Of a stretch of DNA of 64,000 nucleotides, positions 44,880-55,857 are shown piece by piece; within the stretch, counting starts at the first letter, position 1, and the number at the start of each line of letters is the position of its first letter. The notes below the pieces were generated by a model. That model made no database searches and was not told where the DNA came from. It worked only from the letters and a program-made list of their open reading frames with translations. Made by a program: the position numbers and the translations under genes. Source of the stretch: Emiliania huxleyi CCMP1516 (taxonomy: Eukaryota > Haptophyta > Isochrysidales > Noelaerhabdaceae); contig NW_005197198.1 in assembly GCF_000372725.1 (NCBI RefSeq), positions 535,152 to 599,151 of the forward strand, given 5' to 3'.

Positions 44880-46635
44880 CTACGCCACCACGCACGAGGA
44901 ATGCGCTGCCTCGTCGTGCGGGACGACCACCTGCCACTCATCAGCGGGCGGCGACACCTCGACCGCGGGCGGCGGGCCGCGGCGCGAGGCGGAGGACGAC
45001 TTTTGCGCGAGCCGCTCGGCCGCAACCATGTAGGCGGCGAGGGCGCGGAGGTGCAGAACGTGGCCGCGAGCCTCGCGCGCCGCGTCCATCTTCTTACGTT
45101 TCGCCGCAACGGCGGTGGCGCGATCCGTGGAGCCCGCCTTGGTCGCCCTTGCCACGAGAGCCGCGGCGCGGCGGCCAGAGGCGGCCTGCGCGCAGAGCGC
45201 CTTGCGGCCGAGGGAGGCGCTCTTGCGCGCGCGGGAGGCGTGCCGCCGGACGGCAGCCTTGCCCACACGCGCGTTCATCGCCTTGGCCTTTGCGGCGCGG
45301 GCGATGATTGCGGAGCGGGCGATAGCGGCGCCGCGCCGCGCCGCCGCCTCGGTGGCCGTCTTGAGCGCCGCCGCCTTGACCTTGCTGGCGGCGAGCGCCG
45401 CGTCGACCGCGGCGAGGTCCTTGCGGGCAAAGGCAGCGCGCGCGTTCGCCGTGATGGACTTGCGCGTGGCGAGGTCGGTGGCCGGCGCCAAGGGCGACCG
45501 GCGCGTCTTGATCTGGAGCCGATCGATAACCGCTGCCGGCAGCTGCCCCGCCGCCGACCCGTCGCCAGAGGCCACCTCAAACGCCACGGGAGGCTTCGTC
45601 TGGCGTGACTGGCGGGAGAGCTGGACGCGGACATCGGCGTCGTTGAGCTTGGCAAAGTGCGAGCGGCGGGCGGCGACGAGCTGCGCCGCGGCGGCGGCCT
45701 CCTTGAGCTCGATGGCGGCCTGCACTCGCGACAGCTCGGAACGAGCCTTCTCGATGCGCTGGCCGAGCGTCGACTCGCGGCGCTCGGCCGCGGCCTCAAG
45801 GGCGCGCTTGATGCGGAGGGCCTGCTCGAGCTTGGTCGTCTCGACCGCCGCCTTGACGAGCTCTGCGCGCGAGCCCGAGTTCGGCTTGTAGCTCATCGAC
45901 GCGGTGCGTCGCTCGGCGGCGGCGCCAAACTTGGTCTCGAGCATCATGGCGGAGGCCTGCGCGGCCTCGCGCTGCTGCTCCTTGTGGGCCGCCACGACGG
46001 CCAGAGCGCGCTTGAACCAATGCGCATTCTTGGCCTGCGTCGCCGCCATGAGCTTGGATTTGCGCTCCGCCGACTCCTCAACGCGAGCCGAGAGGGAGGC
46101 AAGCTTCTCAGCCCGCTCTGCCTCGGCGGCGGTCCGCGCCTTGCGTGCCTCCTCCGCCCTCTGCGTGCGGAGCAGGGCCTTGGACGCGGCCTCGGTGGCC
46201 TTGGCCTCGCCGTGGCACTTGTCACGGGACGCGGCGCGGTCGAGGCGGGCCTGCGGGTGGCGGGGCCAGAGCCAGATCAGTGGGGAGCAAGCGGAGGGCG
46301 AGAGTGCCGGTGCTCAGCTGGGGAGGGCGCTCAAGCGAGCTCGCCTGCAGCCGCTGCCGCTCCGACTCCTCATGCCGAAGGCGGCGCGCCTTGGCCTCGC
46401 GCGCTCGCTCACCCTCGCGCGCGGCGCGCGCCTGGACGGCCTCGATGTGGGCTTTGTAGAGAAGGCCAGACATCTTCTCTGCGCGCGCCAGCTCCTCTGG
46501 GGACTTGGCGGTGCGTGGCGTGGAGAGGCTGGCACGCTTGGCTGACACGACTTCGTCCGGCGTGGGGTGCGAGGGCAGGAAGTCGTCAACGGGGATGTCG
46601 ATGCGGAGGGATACGGGCTGGCGGTGGAAGAGCAT
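44880..46635 (-). CDS. Ala-rich coiled-coil protein of unknown function
   Basis: Start ATG at 46635 (MLFHRQPVSLRIDIPVDDFL). After an N-terminal segment of about 40 residues, nearly the whole protein is charged, Ala-rich heptad sequence (LYKAHIEAVQARAAREGERA, ERAEKLASLSARVEESAERK, ALRIKRALEAAAERRESTLG), a long coiled coil with about 25-residue spacing. An AG|GC acceptor (CCGCAG|GCCCGCCTC, near 46245) marks at least one intron. The C terminus is acidic and Trp-containing (PPADEWQVVVPHDEA). It could be a stathmin-like or cytoskeletal protein, but no family motif is certain. Confidence 0.6.
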
Positions 46636-46870
46636 GGCGGGCGGAGAGCGACTGGTCAAAGGTCAATGCCTGCGGGGCGGTTAGGACGGTTGCGCTTGAA
46701 ATAGGCCAAGTTTTGATTGCTGTTTTCGACCGCGCCTGGTTTGATTAGTAATCAAGCAGGAAGAAAAAAATGCGGTGTGTGGATGAACGGACTCACGCCT
46801 CGGGCCTCTCTGCGGCCCTCTCCGACTCGGTCTGCTCCCCCGGTCCCACTCCCCCAGTCCGCCCACACCC

Positions 46871-47760
46871 AGACCGGGCTGAGGGAGGGTGTAGACGATG
46901 TAGAGTGTAGAGCGCTGTAGAGTTGTAGAGATGTAGAGCGCTCTGGAGTGCTGTAGAGCTGTAGAGCTCTACATCCGCCGCGGGACGAAGCGCCTGCGTT
47001 GTAGAGCGATGTAGAGCGCGATTTTGTTGTAGAGTTTGTTGTAGAGGCTCTACAGCCAAACCGCCGGGAAGGCAGTGACTCAAAGAGGTCGAGTCGCACT
47101 AATGGGGTGTCTCTGAGCTTACTGGAGCTCTGATGGACGGCCCTGACTATCCCTGACAAACAGAGAGTCACTCTGACAGCACACAACACCCTATAACTGC
47201 GTCATGACCAGCCTGCCATGCGTCGCCGGTGCCGCATTCGTCGCTGTGCTCCTTTAGCAGGCGGTGTGCGAGGACGGTCGCATTTGCGCGAGGCGAGGCG
47301 AGCATTGATGCGCGTTGCATGCGCCATGCCTCGCGCCAGCGCGTGCGGGAGCTCCGTGGCTGAGCGGTTGAGTCCAGGCGAGTTGCGCTGGCCACTATCG
47401 CTACACCTAGCCGAGCTGACGCGCCGAGGCGCCGCGGCCAGTCGCAGCCGTGAGGCATGCCACAGCAGCAAAGGCACCTCCCACCCATTGGGCGGGCAGA
47501 CAGAAGGCCAGGGCAGCACTGGCAAGTGCAACGCGCCTCATGTCGGAGAGCGACCGTGCCTCGTTCGCCGCTTATGATGTTGCGGATGTAGAGTTTGTTG
47601 TAGAGATTTCACGTTCTAGAGCGCCTCTACATCGCTCTACAACGCAGGCGCTTCGTCCCGCGGCGGATGTAGAGCTCTACAGCTCTACAGCGCTCTACAG
47701 CTCTACAGCTCTACAGCGCTCTACACTCTACATCCTCTACACCCTCCCTCAGAGACCGGG
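46871..47760. mobile_element. Inverted-repeat transposon with 8-bp target-site duplication
   Basis: The element 46879-47752 (874 bp) starts CTGAGGGAGGGTGTAGA and ends with its complement. The arms are about 170 bp, built from GTAGAG/GAGCGC words and a shared CGGGACGAAGCGCCTGCGTT block. The direct repeat AGACCGGG flanks both sides (46871-46878 and 47753-47760), an 8-bp target-site duplication. The interior (47188-47426) is a relative of window positions 1-249 in reverse orientation. No transposase is seen, so it is non-autonomous. An 8-bp duplication fits hAT- or P-like mechanisms. Confidence 0.88.
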
Positions 47761-48292
47761 CCGCCCCGTGGCCCCGTGGCCGGTGCCTCGCGTGGGTTTA
47801 TGTGCTGTGTATCGCGCGCCTTGCGGGGGGGGCGCGGAAAAGAGGAACCTCTTAGCGCCATCGCCATGGCGCTGCTTTTTGTGTGCCCTCTGTCAGTATG
47901 TCACTGACAGAGTGACAGTAGACAGAGTGACACCTGACACTGTGTGTGGTTTGGATTTTTTGGTGGATGGTCCATTCAGCATTCTGGTGCGGTTCCGGGG
48001 TATCCGGGCCTATGGCGTGTTACTGTGTTAGCTGTTATGCCAACTCAAGGCACACCGGGCTCACGCGCGGGGGTGCGGTAGCTGGTAGATCATGGTTCAT
48101 GCGCGCCGAGCCCGAGGATAGAATGACTCAATGGTCCACAAACGTCGACACACGAGCGCAAAACATTTAAAGACAGGTTCTCTTCACACAACAGCACAAC
48201 CACGGGCCCGAAATCGCACGACAGCACTCTTCACAGCCGAAAAAGGCATGCCCTGCCAAGCTCCCTGCGCGGGGTAACAGCTGTCGCGCGGC
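47761..48292. other. Intergenic region
   Basis: It includes tandem GACAGAGTGACA/GTCACTGACAGAGTGACAG words at 47895-47945. No gene recognised. The downstream ankyrin gene ends at 48293 on the minus strand. Confidence 0.5.
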
Positions 48293-49178
48293 CTACCAAG
48301 GCGGGGTTGTCATTTGCTCTAGCAGGCCCGACAGAACGGCAACGGATTCCCCCATGTCGTGTTGCATGACCGCGACGTTGAGCACCGGGTTCCCATTGCG
48401 ACTGCGCGAGTTCGGGTCTGCTCGGTGCTCCAGCAGGTATTGCACCGTCCGCGCGTGGCCCTGTTGTGCCGCGACCCACAACGGGCTGGACTCCGAGTTG
48501 ATCCCGCCGCCCGTTTCGATGTTGGCGCCGGCGCGGTGAAGCAGCGCGACCACCTCGACCTAGGGTTAGGGTTAGGGGTAGGGGTAGGGTTAGGGGTTAG
48601 GGGTTAGGGGTAGGGGCAGGGTTAGGGTTAGGGTTAGGGTTAGGGTCGACCTGGTCAAACTTGGCTGCGCACCAGAGGGCGGTCCCCTCCCGCCGCCCGC
48701 CAGAGTACTCGAGGCGTGCTCCTCGCTCGAGGGCGAGGAGGACGCCATGGATGCAGCCGAGAGCGGCCGCCTGCCACAGCACGGCATCCCAGCCGTCCTC
48801 GCAGGCAGCCGCGGCGAGGGTCAGTCGCTCGAACGATCTGCACAGGCTGCGCGCGTCAAGCCGAGTGGCCTCCGGAGTGGCCGCCGCGCACCACCGCCGC
48901 ACGAGCGCTTCCTCCACTTCCTTGGCGCGAGAGACCGCGCGCCAGGAGGTGGATGCACCCGCAAGCGCATCCAGCGAGCCGACATCAAGCAAGCAGGCGA
49001 TTTGTAGTGCCAGCTCGTTTGGCATGTCCACGTCGCAAATCGTGGAGACCCCGAGCGCATTGAAAGGCGGCGCAAAGCAGGGCGGCGCCAAGAGTGGACG
49101 CAGCGCACGTGCCAGCTCAGGGTCGCACACCTGATTTTGGCACCCGCCTTCGCGCAGGTGAGGCTCGCCGCTCGCCAT
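48293..49178 (-). CDS. F-box-like and ankyrin-repeat protein with a telomeric-repeat intron
   Basis: Two exons, 49178-48651 and 48559-48293, join phase 0 to 264 aa. The start is ATG 49178 (MASGEPHLREGG). An F-box-like helix bundle (MPNELALQIACLLDVGSLDA) is followed by ankyrin repeats: AVLWQAAALGCIHGVLLALE, TALWCAAKFDQVEVVALLHR, SPLWVAAQQGHARTVQYLLE, RADPN. The intron 48650-48560 (91 nt, minus strand) is CCCTAA/CCCCTA telomeric repeat, with donor GTCGAC and acceptor CCTAG. Splicing at AKFDQ|VEVVALL restores a perfect ankyrin helix pair, which shows that the telomeric tract must be removed. It likely acts in substrate choice for a ubiquitin ligase or as a protein-binding scaffold. Confidence 0.8.
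48555..48652. repeat. Interstitial telomeric repeat (TTAGGG)n
   Basis: About fifteen TTAGGG, TTAGGGG and TAGGGG units in the plus sense, flanked by the direct repeat TCGACCT (48555-48561 and 48646-48652). It forms the intron of the ankyrin gene. Confidence 0.97.
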
Positions 49179-49458
49179 GAAGGATGCGCCCGGCGTAAAA
49201 TGGACGCGCCCCTTGCACGCGCTCGGCGTTTTCCACCCTAAAGGATGCGCCCCCTGGCCGCCCTCGCTCGGGCCAGGAAAAAGAAATTTAAAGAAGACAA
49301 CGCCAGGAAAAAGAAACTGGCGCGACTGTCTCACAGCAGACAGGCTCGACACACGTGCGAACTGGCGCGTGCAAAAAGAAGAAATACAAATGCCTCCTTC
49401 TTTTTTCTTTCTCTCTTCCCACACCATAATCCAGAAAATGAACTCGGTGCCACTGCTT
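49179..49458. other. Intergenic; A-rich duplicated words
   Basis: The word GCCAGGAAAAAGAAA occurs at about 49271 and 49301. This is upstream of the ankyrin gene and downstream of the transporter. No gene seen. Confidence 0.5.
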
Positions 49459-50977
49459 TCAATTCCTCTCCCCTCCGGCCCCTATCTCACCTTTCCCCGG
49501 CGCTGCCGCCGCCCCTCCTCCGCCCCCCGGGAGGAAAGCACGGAGCGCCTCGGGCGAGGCTGCGTTGGCGAGGCACGCAGACACGAGCAGTGCACCGCCC
49601 GCCGCGTCCCAGCCGCTGACGCTCTCTCCGAGAAGGAGCGACGCGAAGAGCGCGGCCCAGAGCGGCTCCGTCGCCAGCAGGACGGACGCCTACGGCCCAC
49701 CAGCTGGTCAACGATAAGCGATCACAGTTGCGGGGCGGCTCCAGGCGAGACGGCCGCCTCGGCGGAGGCGACGCGGCCGAGTGCGACCGTCTCTCCGATG
49801 CGGTTTCCGGCAGTGGTGACCAGGCCCGTCCACGCCACCGCCAGCGCCACGGGCCGGAACTGCTCAGAGGCGAGGAGGCCGGGCAGCGCGTAGCTGGCGC
49901 GCTTCGTTTCGTCGAAGAGCCACGCGCCTTCGCCGCCGCCAAAGCCAAGCCCGCCGCCGCCAATCAGGCCGCTCCCGTCAGCTACGGCCCACAGCCCTGC
50001 AAAGGCTGCCGAGACGGCGCACTGTGCGGCGGTGATCGGCAGCGCCATGCCCGGCTCGCGCGCCATCAGCCGCTCAGTGAGGAAGAAGGAGGTGCCGAAC
50101 CCGACCGCCTGGAGGACCGACCATAGGTCGCCCCACCCCGCCGCCCCCAGGCCATCGGCCAGCTCGAGCACGCCCACACCGGCGAGGGCAAGCCCCGCGG
50201 ACAGCCACACCTGCTCGCGGCAGTGCTGCGCGTGAAGAGGCGCCGCTCACCGCCCCTCCTCCGCCCCACCTATGAGGGCGAGGAGAATGAGAGGAGGAGC
50301 CGCGCCTGAGGAGCCTCGCGCAGGCCGAGCCGTCGCCCGTCCACCGCGGCGGCGAGGGCAGGGCAGACGACGACGGTGAGGGCGCCGAGAAAGGCGACGG
50401 TGGCCGCGGGTGTGTCGACGAGCGCGGCTGATTGAGTCACGTACCCCAGCGCGGTGAAGCAGCCGCAGCGCATTGCCTGCAGCCGCAGCTCTGGCGCGAG
50501 CCGCGGCAGAAAGGGCGAGAGGGCCGCCGCTGCGAGCAGCAGCCGAGCGGACGTGGCGGCCGAGGGCGGCAGAGCCTCGTTCATGATGCGGCCGAGCGGG
50601 AAGTTGGTCCCGTACAGCACCGACGAGAAGAGTAGCAGCCCCCGAGGCCAGAGGTACGGGAGCGACAGCCCCGGTGCCGGCGCGCCGGTGTTGGGCTCGC
50701 ACGAGAGGGTGCCGTCGTCGCCGACGACGCACGTCTCGGGCGCGACGGCCTCGTCGGCGAGCACGCACACGCCCCGTGCACAGACGACGCCAGCCTCGGC
50801 GTCGGGCGCTGGAGGATCCTCCAGCTCCACTTGCATGACCGCCAGACGCGACCGGTGCAGCAGCGCCAGCTGTGGGTGCAGCGGAGGCTCGCAAAGGTGG
50901 CAAGTGAGCCGGCAATTCAACGGTGCGAGCCCTGCGGTGCCGCCGCTTCGCGTAATGCCGATGGGCATAAGCCACAT
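49459..50977 (-). CDS. EamA/DMT-family membrane transporter
   Basis: Start ATG at 50977. An N-terminal segment with Cys (CRLTCHLCEPP, CVVGDDGTLSC) precedes the first helix, GLLLFSSVLYGTNFPLGRIM, typical of EamA repeats. More helices follow: SARLLLAAAALSPFLP, VAFLGALTVVVCPALAAA, VWLSAGLALAGVGVLELADG, ITAAQCAVSAAFAGLWAVAD, then SAEASVLLATEPLWAALFAS with LLLGESVSGWDAAGGALL, the EPxxA...LLGE signature. The last intron (49690-49757) is GC-AG with a short duplicated AGGCGNCCGTC, fixed by the EamA motif. Earlier intron limits near 50215-50290 are approximate. The substrate is unknown; relatives move metabolites across plastid or cell membranes. Confidence 0.75.
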
Positions 50978-51125
50978 GGGTGGTCAGTCGCGTTTAATGC
51001 CGGGCCTCAGATACCCGCGTCGTGGGTCAAAACAAAAGAATTCGTTGCGCGCGAAACGCGGCGGCGGGTTCTCTCGCACTTTTCCTGCCAGACCGGCGGG
51101 CGGTCTCCGCAATCTTCATACATCC

Positions 51126-53638
51126 ATGCGCCCAATTTACCTGCTCCTCTTGGCCGCACTCGAGGCGGCCAGCTTCGCCGCCGGCCCGAATCGAGAGCAG
51201 TGTCTGACTACGGATGCCGGCGTGGTTGGGCCCGTGGTTGCTGAGGAGTGCGAGAATCTCAACCCCGTGGCCTGCGCCGCGCAGGAGCGGAATGTCTCGG
51301 ACTGCGCCGGGCTTGCGAGCCTGAGAGGCTTCTGCAACGAGCCTCGCGTGGCTCATCACTGTTGTCAGGAGTGCGAAGAGGTGGACGGCGAGCGCAGCGG
51401 GCGCATGGCAGAAGGTGTCGACAAGACGAGGGAGTGGAAGGTGCGCGCCGGCCGGCTGCGTCCTCCCTCCTCCCTCCATCCCAGCCCGCGCGCCCTCTTC
51501 CCCATCACGCGCAGATTGGCGGCGAGTTTGAGTGGATGGTGATGCTAAAGTCTGGAGGCACGTGTTCCGGGATGCTTGTGGACGAGGAGTGGGTGCTTAC
51601 GGCCGCGCACTGCGTAGCCAACGACGAGGGTGCCCCCCACGGGACCACAGTGCACCTCGCGCACGACGAGACCGGGCCAACGCCAGGGTGGTCGCCTGAC
51701 TTGGCCGGCACCCCTCTTGACGTGCCGACCAGCAGCGTCCACGTGCACCCCCGATACGGCGAACGGGGTGCACCTGGGACGTGTGAAGCGAGGTGGGGCT
51801 GCACAACATGGGCTGATCTCGCCTTGCTGAAGCTGCCCCAGAAAGCGCGCAAGTTGAGGCCGATCGCGCTCAGCAATAACCCGACGACGTCTGGCATCAG
51901 CGTGGCTGGATTTGGAGCGGTAATGCCCGCCCCCTGTTTCGACCGCCCACGCCCCCACCCGCTCACACCTTGACGCGCGCCACAGGACGAGTACCATCAG
52001 AATGCCGGGTGGAATCTGCGCACCAATCAAGCGCGTTCAGTCAACACGGTTGGCCCAATCGTATTCCACTCAGCGGGTTACATGGAGACCCATATGTCGT
52101 CGGGTTCCCATCTGCAAGCCGATCCCCAAACTGACGGTTCCATGTGCGGCGGCGACTCTGGCGGCGCCTACTTCATCACAAACGATTGTGGGTGGCCCGA
52201 GCTGGTCGGCGTGCACACAGCGAGTGATTCCGAAGACTGCAAAACAGGCAAAACCAACTGGGCAGATAACCTCCGTCACAGCGACTTCAAGAGCTGGATC
52301 TGCTCCACCACATCCAATAAGCTGGCCTACTGCACGGACTCGGGCGCTTGCACGCCAAGGCCGGACAAGTTGGAGGGCTTTGCACATGGCACTTGTTGCA
52401 CGGTGCCCACCCTCCGCACCGTTCCTCACATCCATCCTTTTGCACTCTCCACCCTTGTCCCTCCGCTATCCCGACCTTACACCCACCTAAATGCACACAT
52501 CAGATGGTCGTGGCCGGCATTAACAGCAAGATGACCTCGTGCGCGTACTGCGAGAGCTCCGACATCTCCGTGTCGCTTATCGGTGGCATAAAGGCAGGCG
52601 ACCACACAGGCAATGGCTGTTACTGTGAGACTATGTATGTCTGTGGCGCTGGGCATAGCGGCTGCTCCTCCTCGTGCCTTCCTGGCGACGCACTGGTCAC
52701 CGCAATCATTGGCGAGGCTGTTCCTGGAGCTGTGCTTCCCATCTCGGACGTGCCCCATGGAGCAAAGGTCCTCACAACCGGCGGCTTCTCGCCGATCTAC
52801 CTGTACGGCCACTCTGACAGCGAGGCCGTGTCGCCAATGCATCGCATCGAGACCGACTCGGGTAGTGCCCCCCCCCCCCCCCCTTTCCATCTACCAATTC
52901 CTTCTCCCATAACTTCCCGAGACGCCTGCTCCCAAGACGCCTGCTCCCGAGACGCCTGCTCCCCCAAACTCGCACTATCGTCGTTCCCGCGGTGCAGGCC
53001 ACGCAGTTGAGCTTTCAGCCCAGCACTTCATCGAGGCGGACGACGAGCACATCTTAGCCAAAGACGTCCAAGCCGGCATGCGCATGTCGTTGTCTGACTC
53101 CGCAGGGGCTCTCACTCACGTGACAGTCAGCCGTGTCATGTCCGTGATGAAGCAGGGCCTCTACTCCCCCTTTACGATGCACGGTGATATTGTCGTCGCA
53201 AGCAGGGCCAACTCGAGCGCCGGCATCGTCGTCTCGGATCAATCCGAATGGTGCGCCCAGATTGAGATTTTGGAGAATCTCAGACAGAGGTGATGCGCGA
53301 GCACAACTTGGATATGGTGATTTCACTTGTCCCCACCCCTCCCCTAGGTTCGCCGAGGGGCACATGCCGACGAGGTTTATCCCAGCACTCTACCACGCTT
53401 TGCTCGCTCCGGTCAGGGCGCTCTTTGTACTCAGCCCGGCGTGGGTCGGCCGCTTCCATGCGGTCACCACAGGCATTCACAACGTTTTCACAGAGAGCTC
53501 GTTCGTCCACTGCACCAACATTTGTTCGCCTACTTGGCAGGCGCCACTGGCACAATCCGTGGCAAGGCACTGAACGAGGCAGGCGCGTGGCAAGTTGTAA
53601 AGGACGCCATCGCCAGCGGCCCCTGGTGGGCTGACTGA
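51126..53638 (+). CDS. Trypsin-like serine protease fused to a Hint (hedgehog/intein-type) domain
   Basis: Start ATG 51126 with signal peptide MRPIYLLLLAALEAASFAAG. Exons 51126-51440, 51515-51919, 51986 to about 52400, 52504-52861, 52998-53289 and 53348 to the end, with GT-AG introns fixed by frame. The first Cys-rich part (CENLNPVACAAQERNVSDC, CCQEC) precedes the protease: LTAAHCVAND (His), TTWADLALLKLP (Asp), SMCGGDSGGAYF (Ser), so the triad is complete. The Hint domain begins SSCLPGDALVTA (nucleophile Cys) and continues to HAVELSAQHFIEADDEHILA. The last part FIPALYHALLAPVRALFVLS is usual in algal Hint proteins. Whether the stop is at 53573 or 53638 is open. Hint domains self-cleave, so the protease may be released or lipid-tagged. 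Confidence 0.78.
52910..52970. repeat. 15-bp intronic repeat CGAGACGCCTGCTCC
   Basis: Three copies in the intron (52862-52997) that interrupts the Hint domain. Confidence 0.85.
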
Positions 53639-54176
53639 GAAGATAATTCACCCCCCATCAATACAAAACGGAGCTTGCGTGCCGAGGCGAGACGACGGCG
53701 GCCTCGCCGCACTGGATGAGAAGCGGATGTGTTTAGCGCAACGACGTGTTCGAGGTGACGAGGGAGGAAGTTTGGGGGCGCGACCGTGGAGATCTCCAGT
53801 ACCCGACGGCGCTAAATACCGCTGCTGCACGTAAAGCCGACACCGCTGCCACGTCGTCGGCTTCACCTCGTCCATTGCCTCACCGTCTAACGTGTGAAAC
53901 GACAGCTCGGCGCACTTGCAGAACGCGCTACGGCTCTCTAGACGACGACGAGCGAGAGAACTGAGAAGTGAGAAGCAACGTACCGTGGGGGTCCGTGTGT
54001 GCAACTCCAAGCCGCACAAGCGGCCCCGCGAGCCCGAGTGCCGAGACCCGCGAGACGGCCCGCGCTGCCGCGCACACCCGCCACGACATGTGTGCACACA
54101 GACTGTGCACTATCCTTCTTCAGATACATGAGATAATTACGAAAACACGACCCAGGTGAAGAGACCAAGAGTGGAC
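53639..54176. other. Convergent intergenic region
   Basis: Open frames here show no conserved motif. Nothing is supported. Confidence 0.4.
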
Positions 54177-55013
54177 TCACGACGCGGGCTGCAGCCTGCC
54201 CCGGAGCGACTGCTGCAGACTCACGCTCACCACGGCGATCGGAGTGAGGCTCTCTACGACGGCGACGTCGGATGCGTCGCGCGGCGGCGGCGCCGTCCCT
54301 GGCGTCTTGCACCTTGGCGCGGGGCACTCGAAGCCGAGCGAGGCTCCTTCGAGGAGGCAGGGGACCGGCTCGCAGAGGGCTTGCGCCTCGCTGCTCGGGC
54401 TGGAGGCCCACGCGGTGAGAAGAAAGCCGGCGGTGCCTGCATCTTCGTCGGGAGGCACAAAGATGGCGCGCGCCTGCACCGACCGCGACGTCGGCACGGC
54501 AGAGGTCTGCGACGACGCCGTGAAGAGCGTCTCGCGCAGCTCGAAGCGGAGCTCCTCGTCCGAGACAGCCTCGGCCCAGACGAGCTGCGAGCGCGGCTGC
54601 GCAATTTCGCCGCGCGGGTCGCCGTCTCGCCGCCGCACGAGGAGCGACGCGACGTACGACGGCTTGCCGAGCTCACGCAGCCGCGAGAGCGAACCCGACT
54701 CGTACGCCGTCGGGTCGCCAGACTCGAGTACGAGCCGGTCGGCCCTCGTCCGGGTGACCGCCGCGGTCTTGCCGGCCGGGTAGTCGGCAGCAACGAAGAC
54801 CAAGTCGGCGACCTGCGCACGCCCACCCTTTGCGGAGTAGTAGCTACTCGGCACACGCAGCGAGTAGCCATCGCCAACCACAGCCCTAGTACCTTCGTCG
54901 GGCCCGTCCGCTTCTGCGGCTTGGGCCAAATGCGGCAGCGCGATCGCGCCGCTGCCGGCGAGCACACTGCGGCGCGAGAGCGTGGCGGCAGACGCGAATA
55001 GAGCGCTGAGCAT
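54177..55013 (-). CDS. PsbP-like thylakoid lumen protein
   Basis: 278 aa from ATG 55013 (MLSALFASAATLSRRSVLAG). The RRSVLAGSGAIALPHLAQAAEA segment is a twin-arginine lumen-targeting signal with an AxA cleavage site. The mature part reads GDGYSLRVPSSYYSAKGG, LVFVAADYPAGKTAAVTRTR and later FLLTAWASSPSSEAQ, matching the PsbP fold (Y-S..xP..y......; lvFvad). PsbP-like proteins help assemble or stabilise photosystem II. The frame stays open upstream and a longer two-part leader may start there or in another exon, since a plastid entry signal is expected before the Tat signal. Confidence 0.7.
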   Translation of the reverse strand: MLSALFASAATLSRRSVLAGSGAIALPHLAQAAEADGPDEGTRAVVGDGYSLRVPSSYYSAKGGRAQVADLVFVAADYPAGKTAAVTRTRADRLVLESGDPTAYESGSLSRLRELGKPSYVASLLVRRRDGDPRGEIAQPRSQLVWAEAVSDEELRFELRETLFTASSQTSAVPTSRSVQARAIFVPPDEDAGTAGFLLTAWASSPSSEAQALCEPVPCLLEGASLGFECPAPRCKTPGTAPPPRDASDVAVVESLTPIAVVSVSLQQSLRGRLQPAS

Positions 55014-55857
55014 TGAGCGCAAAACCGCGGGCGAAACGCAAACGGCGGGTTCACTGGGTGCGGCCGCCGGGGAGTACGGTATGTCAGTACAAGGTAGAGA
55101 GAAAAAGAACGCCGCTATACACCGAAGGGAGAGTGCAGGCGTGCTCCTGCGCGGCACCTTCTTTTGTGGTCGGCACCTTCCCCTGCGTTGGCTGCTGCCC
55201 TTCACAGCCTCATCTTCCGCCTTTCGGTACTCGCAGTACTTCTTCACTGCGCCGTTCAGCTGCGCCTTGCCGCAGTTCTCGTACAGCTCCTCAAGCGTGT
55301 ATCGGCAAAGCCGTCGTCATGCTTGTCCTCTTTGAACGTGCCGCGTGTGGGGTAGCAAATGGTGTTGTCGGCAGCAGCCAGCCTGTTCCCTGTTGCGCCG
55401 CTTCTTTCCGATCAGTTGATCGGGGTCGCAAAAGCGCATGCCGAGCACCGCCTCAATCTTGTAGCAGAATGTCGGCACGACCGCGTCGTCCGCACCGCCA
55501 CACAGCCACCTGCCAGCCGCGCCTTTGGGTAATCTATCAATGACATTAAAAAGGCTTGTCGCTGTTTCTCTTGAGCACTTGAGCACCGGGGATCACGGTT
55601 CACGGACTCGGGGTGGGGGCTAGTTGGTTCACGGTTCACGGTTCACGATTCCGGCGTGAACTGAGAGGGCTGGCCAAGACTAAGGCGCTCAAAGTCCTCA
55701 GTCTGACGAATGCCAGGACCATCATCCTCGGCAGCCAGAAATAAATGTGTGTCAGTAATAGCTGCCTGAAACTCTAGAAACTCTAGAAATACGTTGTAGC
55801 GCCTGCTTTCGGCCGTGTTGGCGGGCACATCCACGTTTTCGTCGCCCGTCTATCGCA
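55014..55857. other. Intergenic with dispersed repeat
   Basis: It contains copy 2 of a protein-derived repeat (55310-55510) and short GTTCACGGTTCACG tandem words near 55598-55650. No gene is supported. Confidence 0.5.
55310..55510 (-). repeat. Degenerate protein-coding dispersed repeat, copy 2
   Basis: Related to 10080-10330 in the same orientation. Shared words include GTCCTCTTTGAACG and GGCAGCAGCCAGC. The peptide on the minus strand includes TFCYKIEAVLGMRFCDPDQLIG. Family unknown. Confidence 0.6.

Noticed and set aside
48555-48652. TTAGGG tract as a chromosome end
   Set aside because: It is short, internal, flanked by a 7-bp duplication and by coding sequence on both sides.
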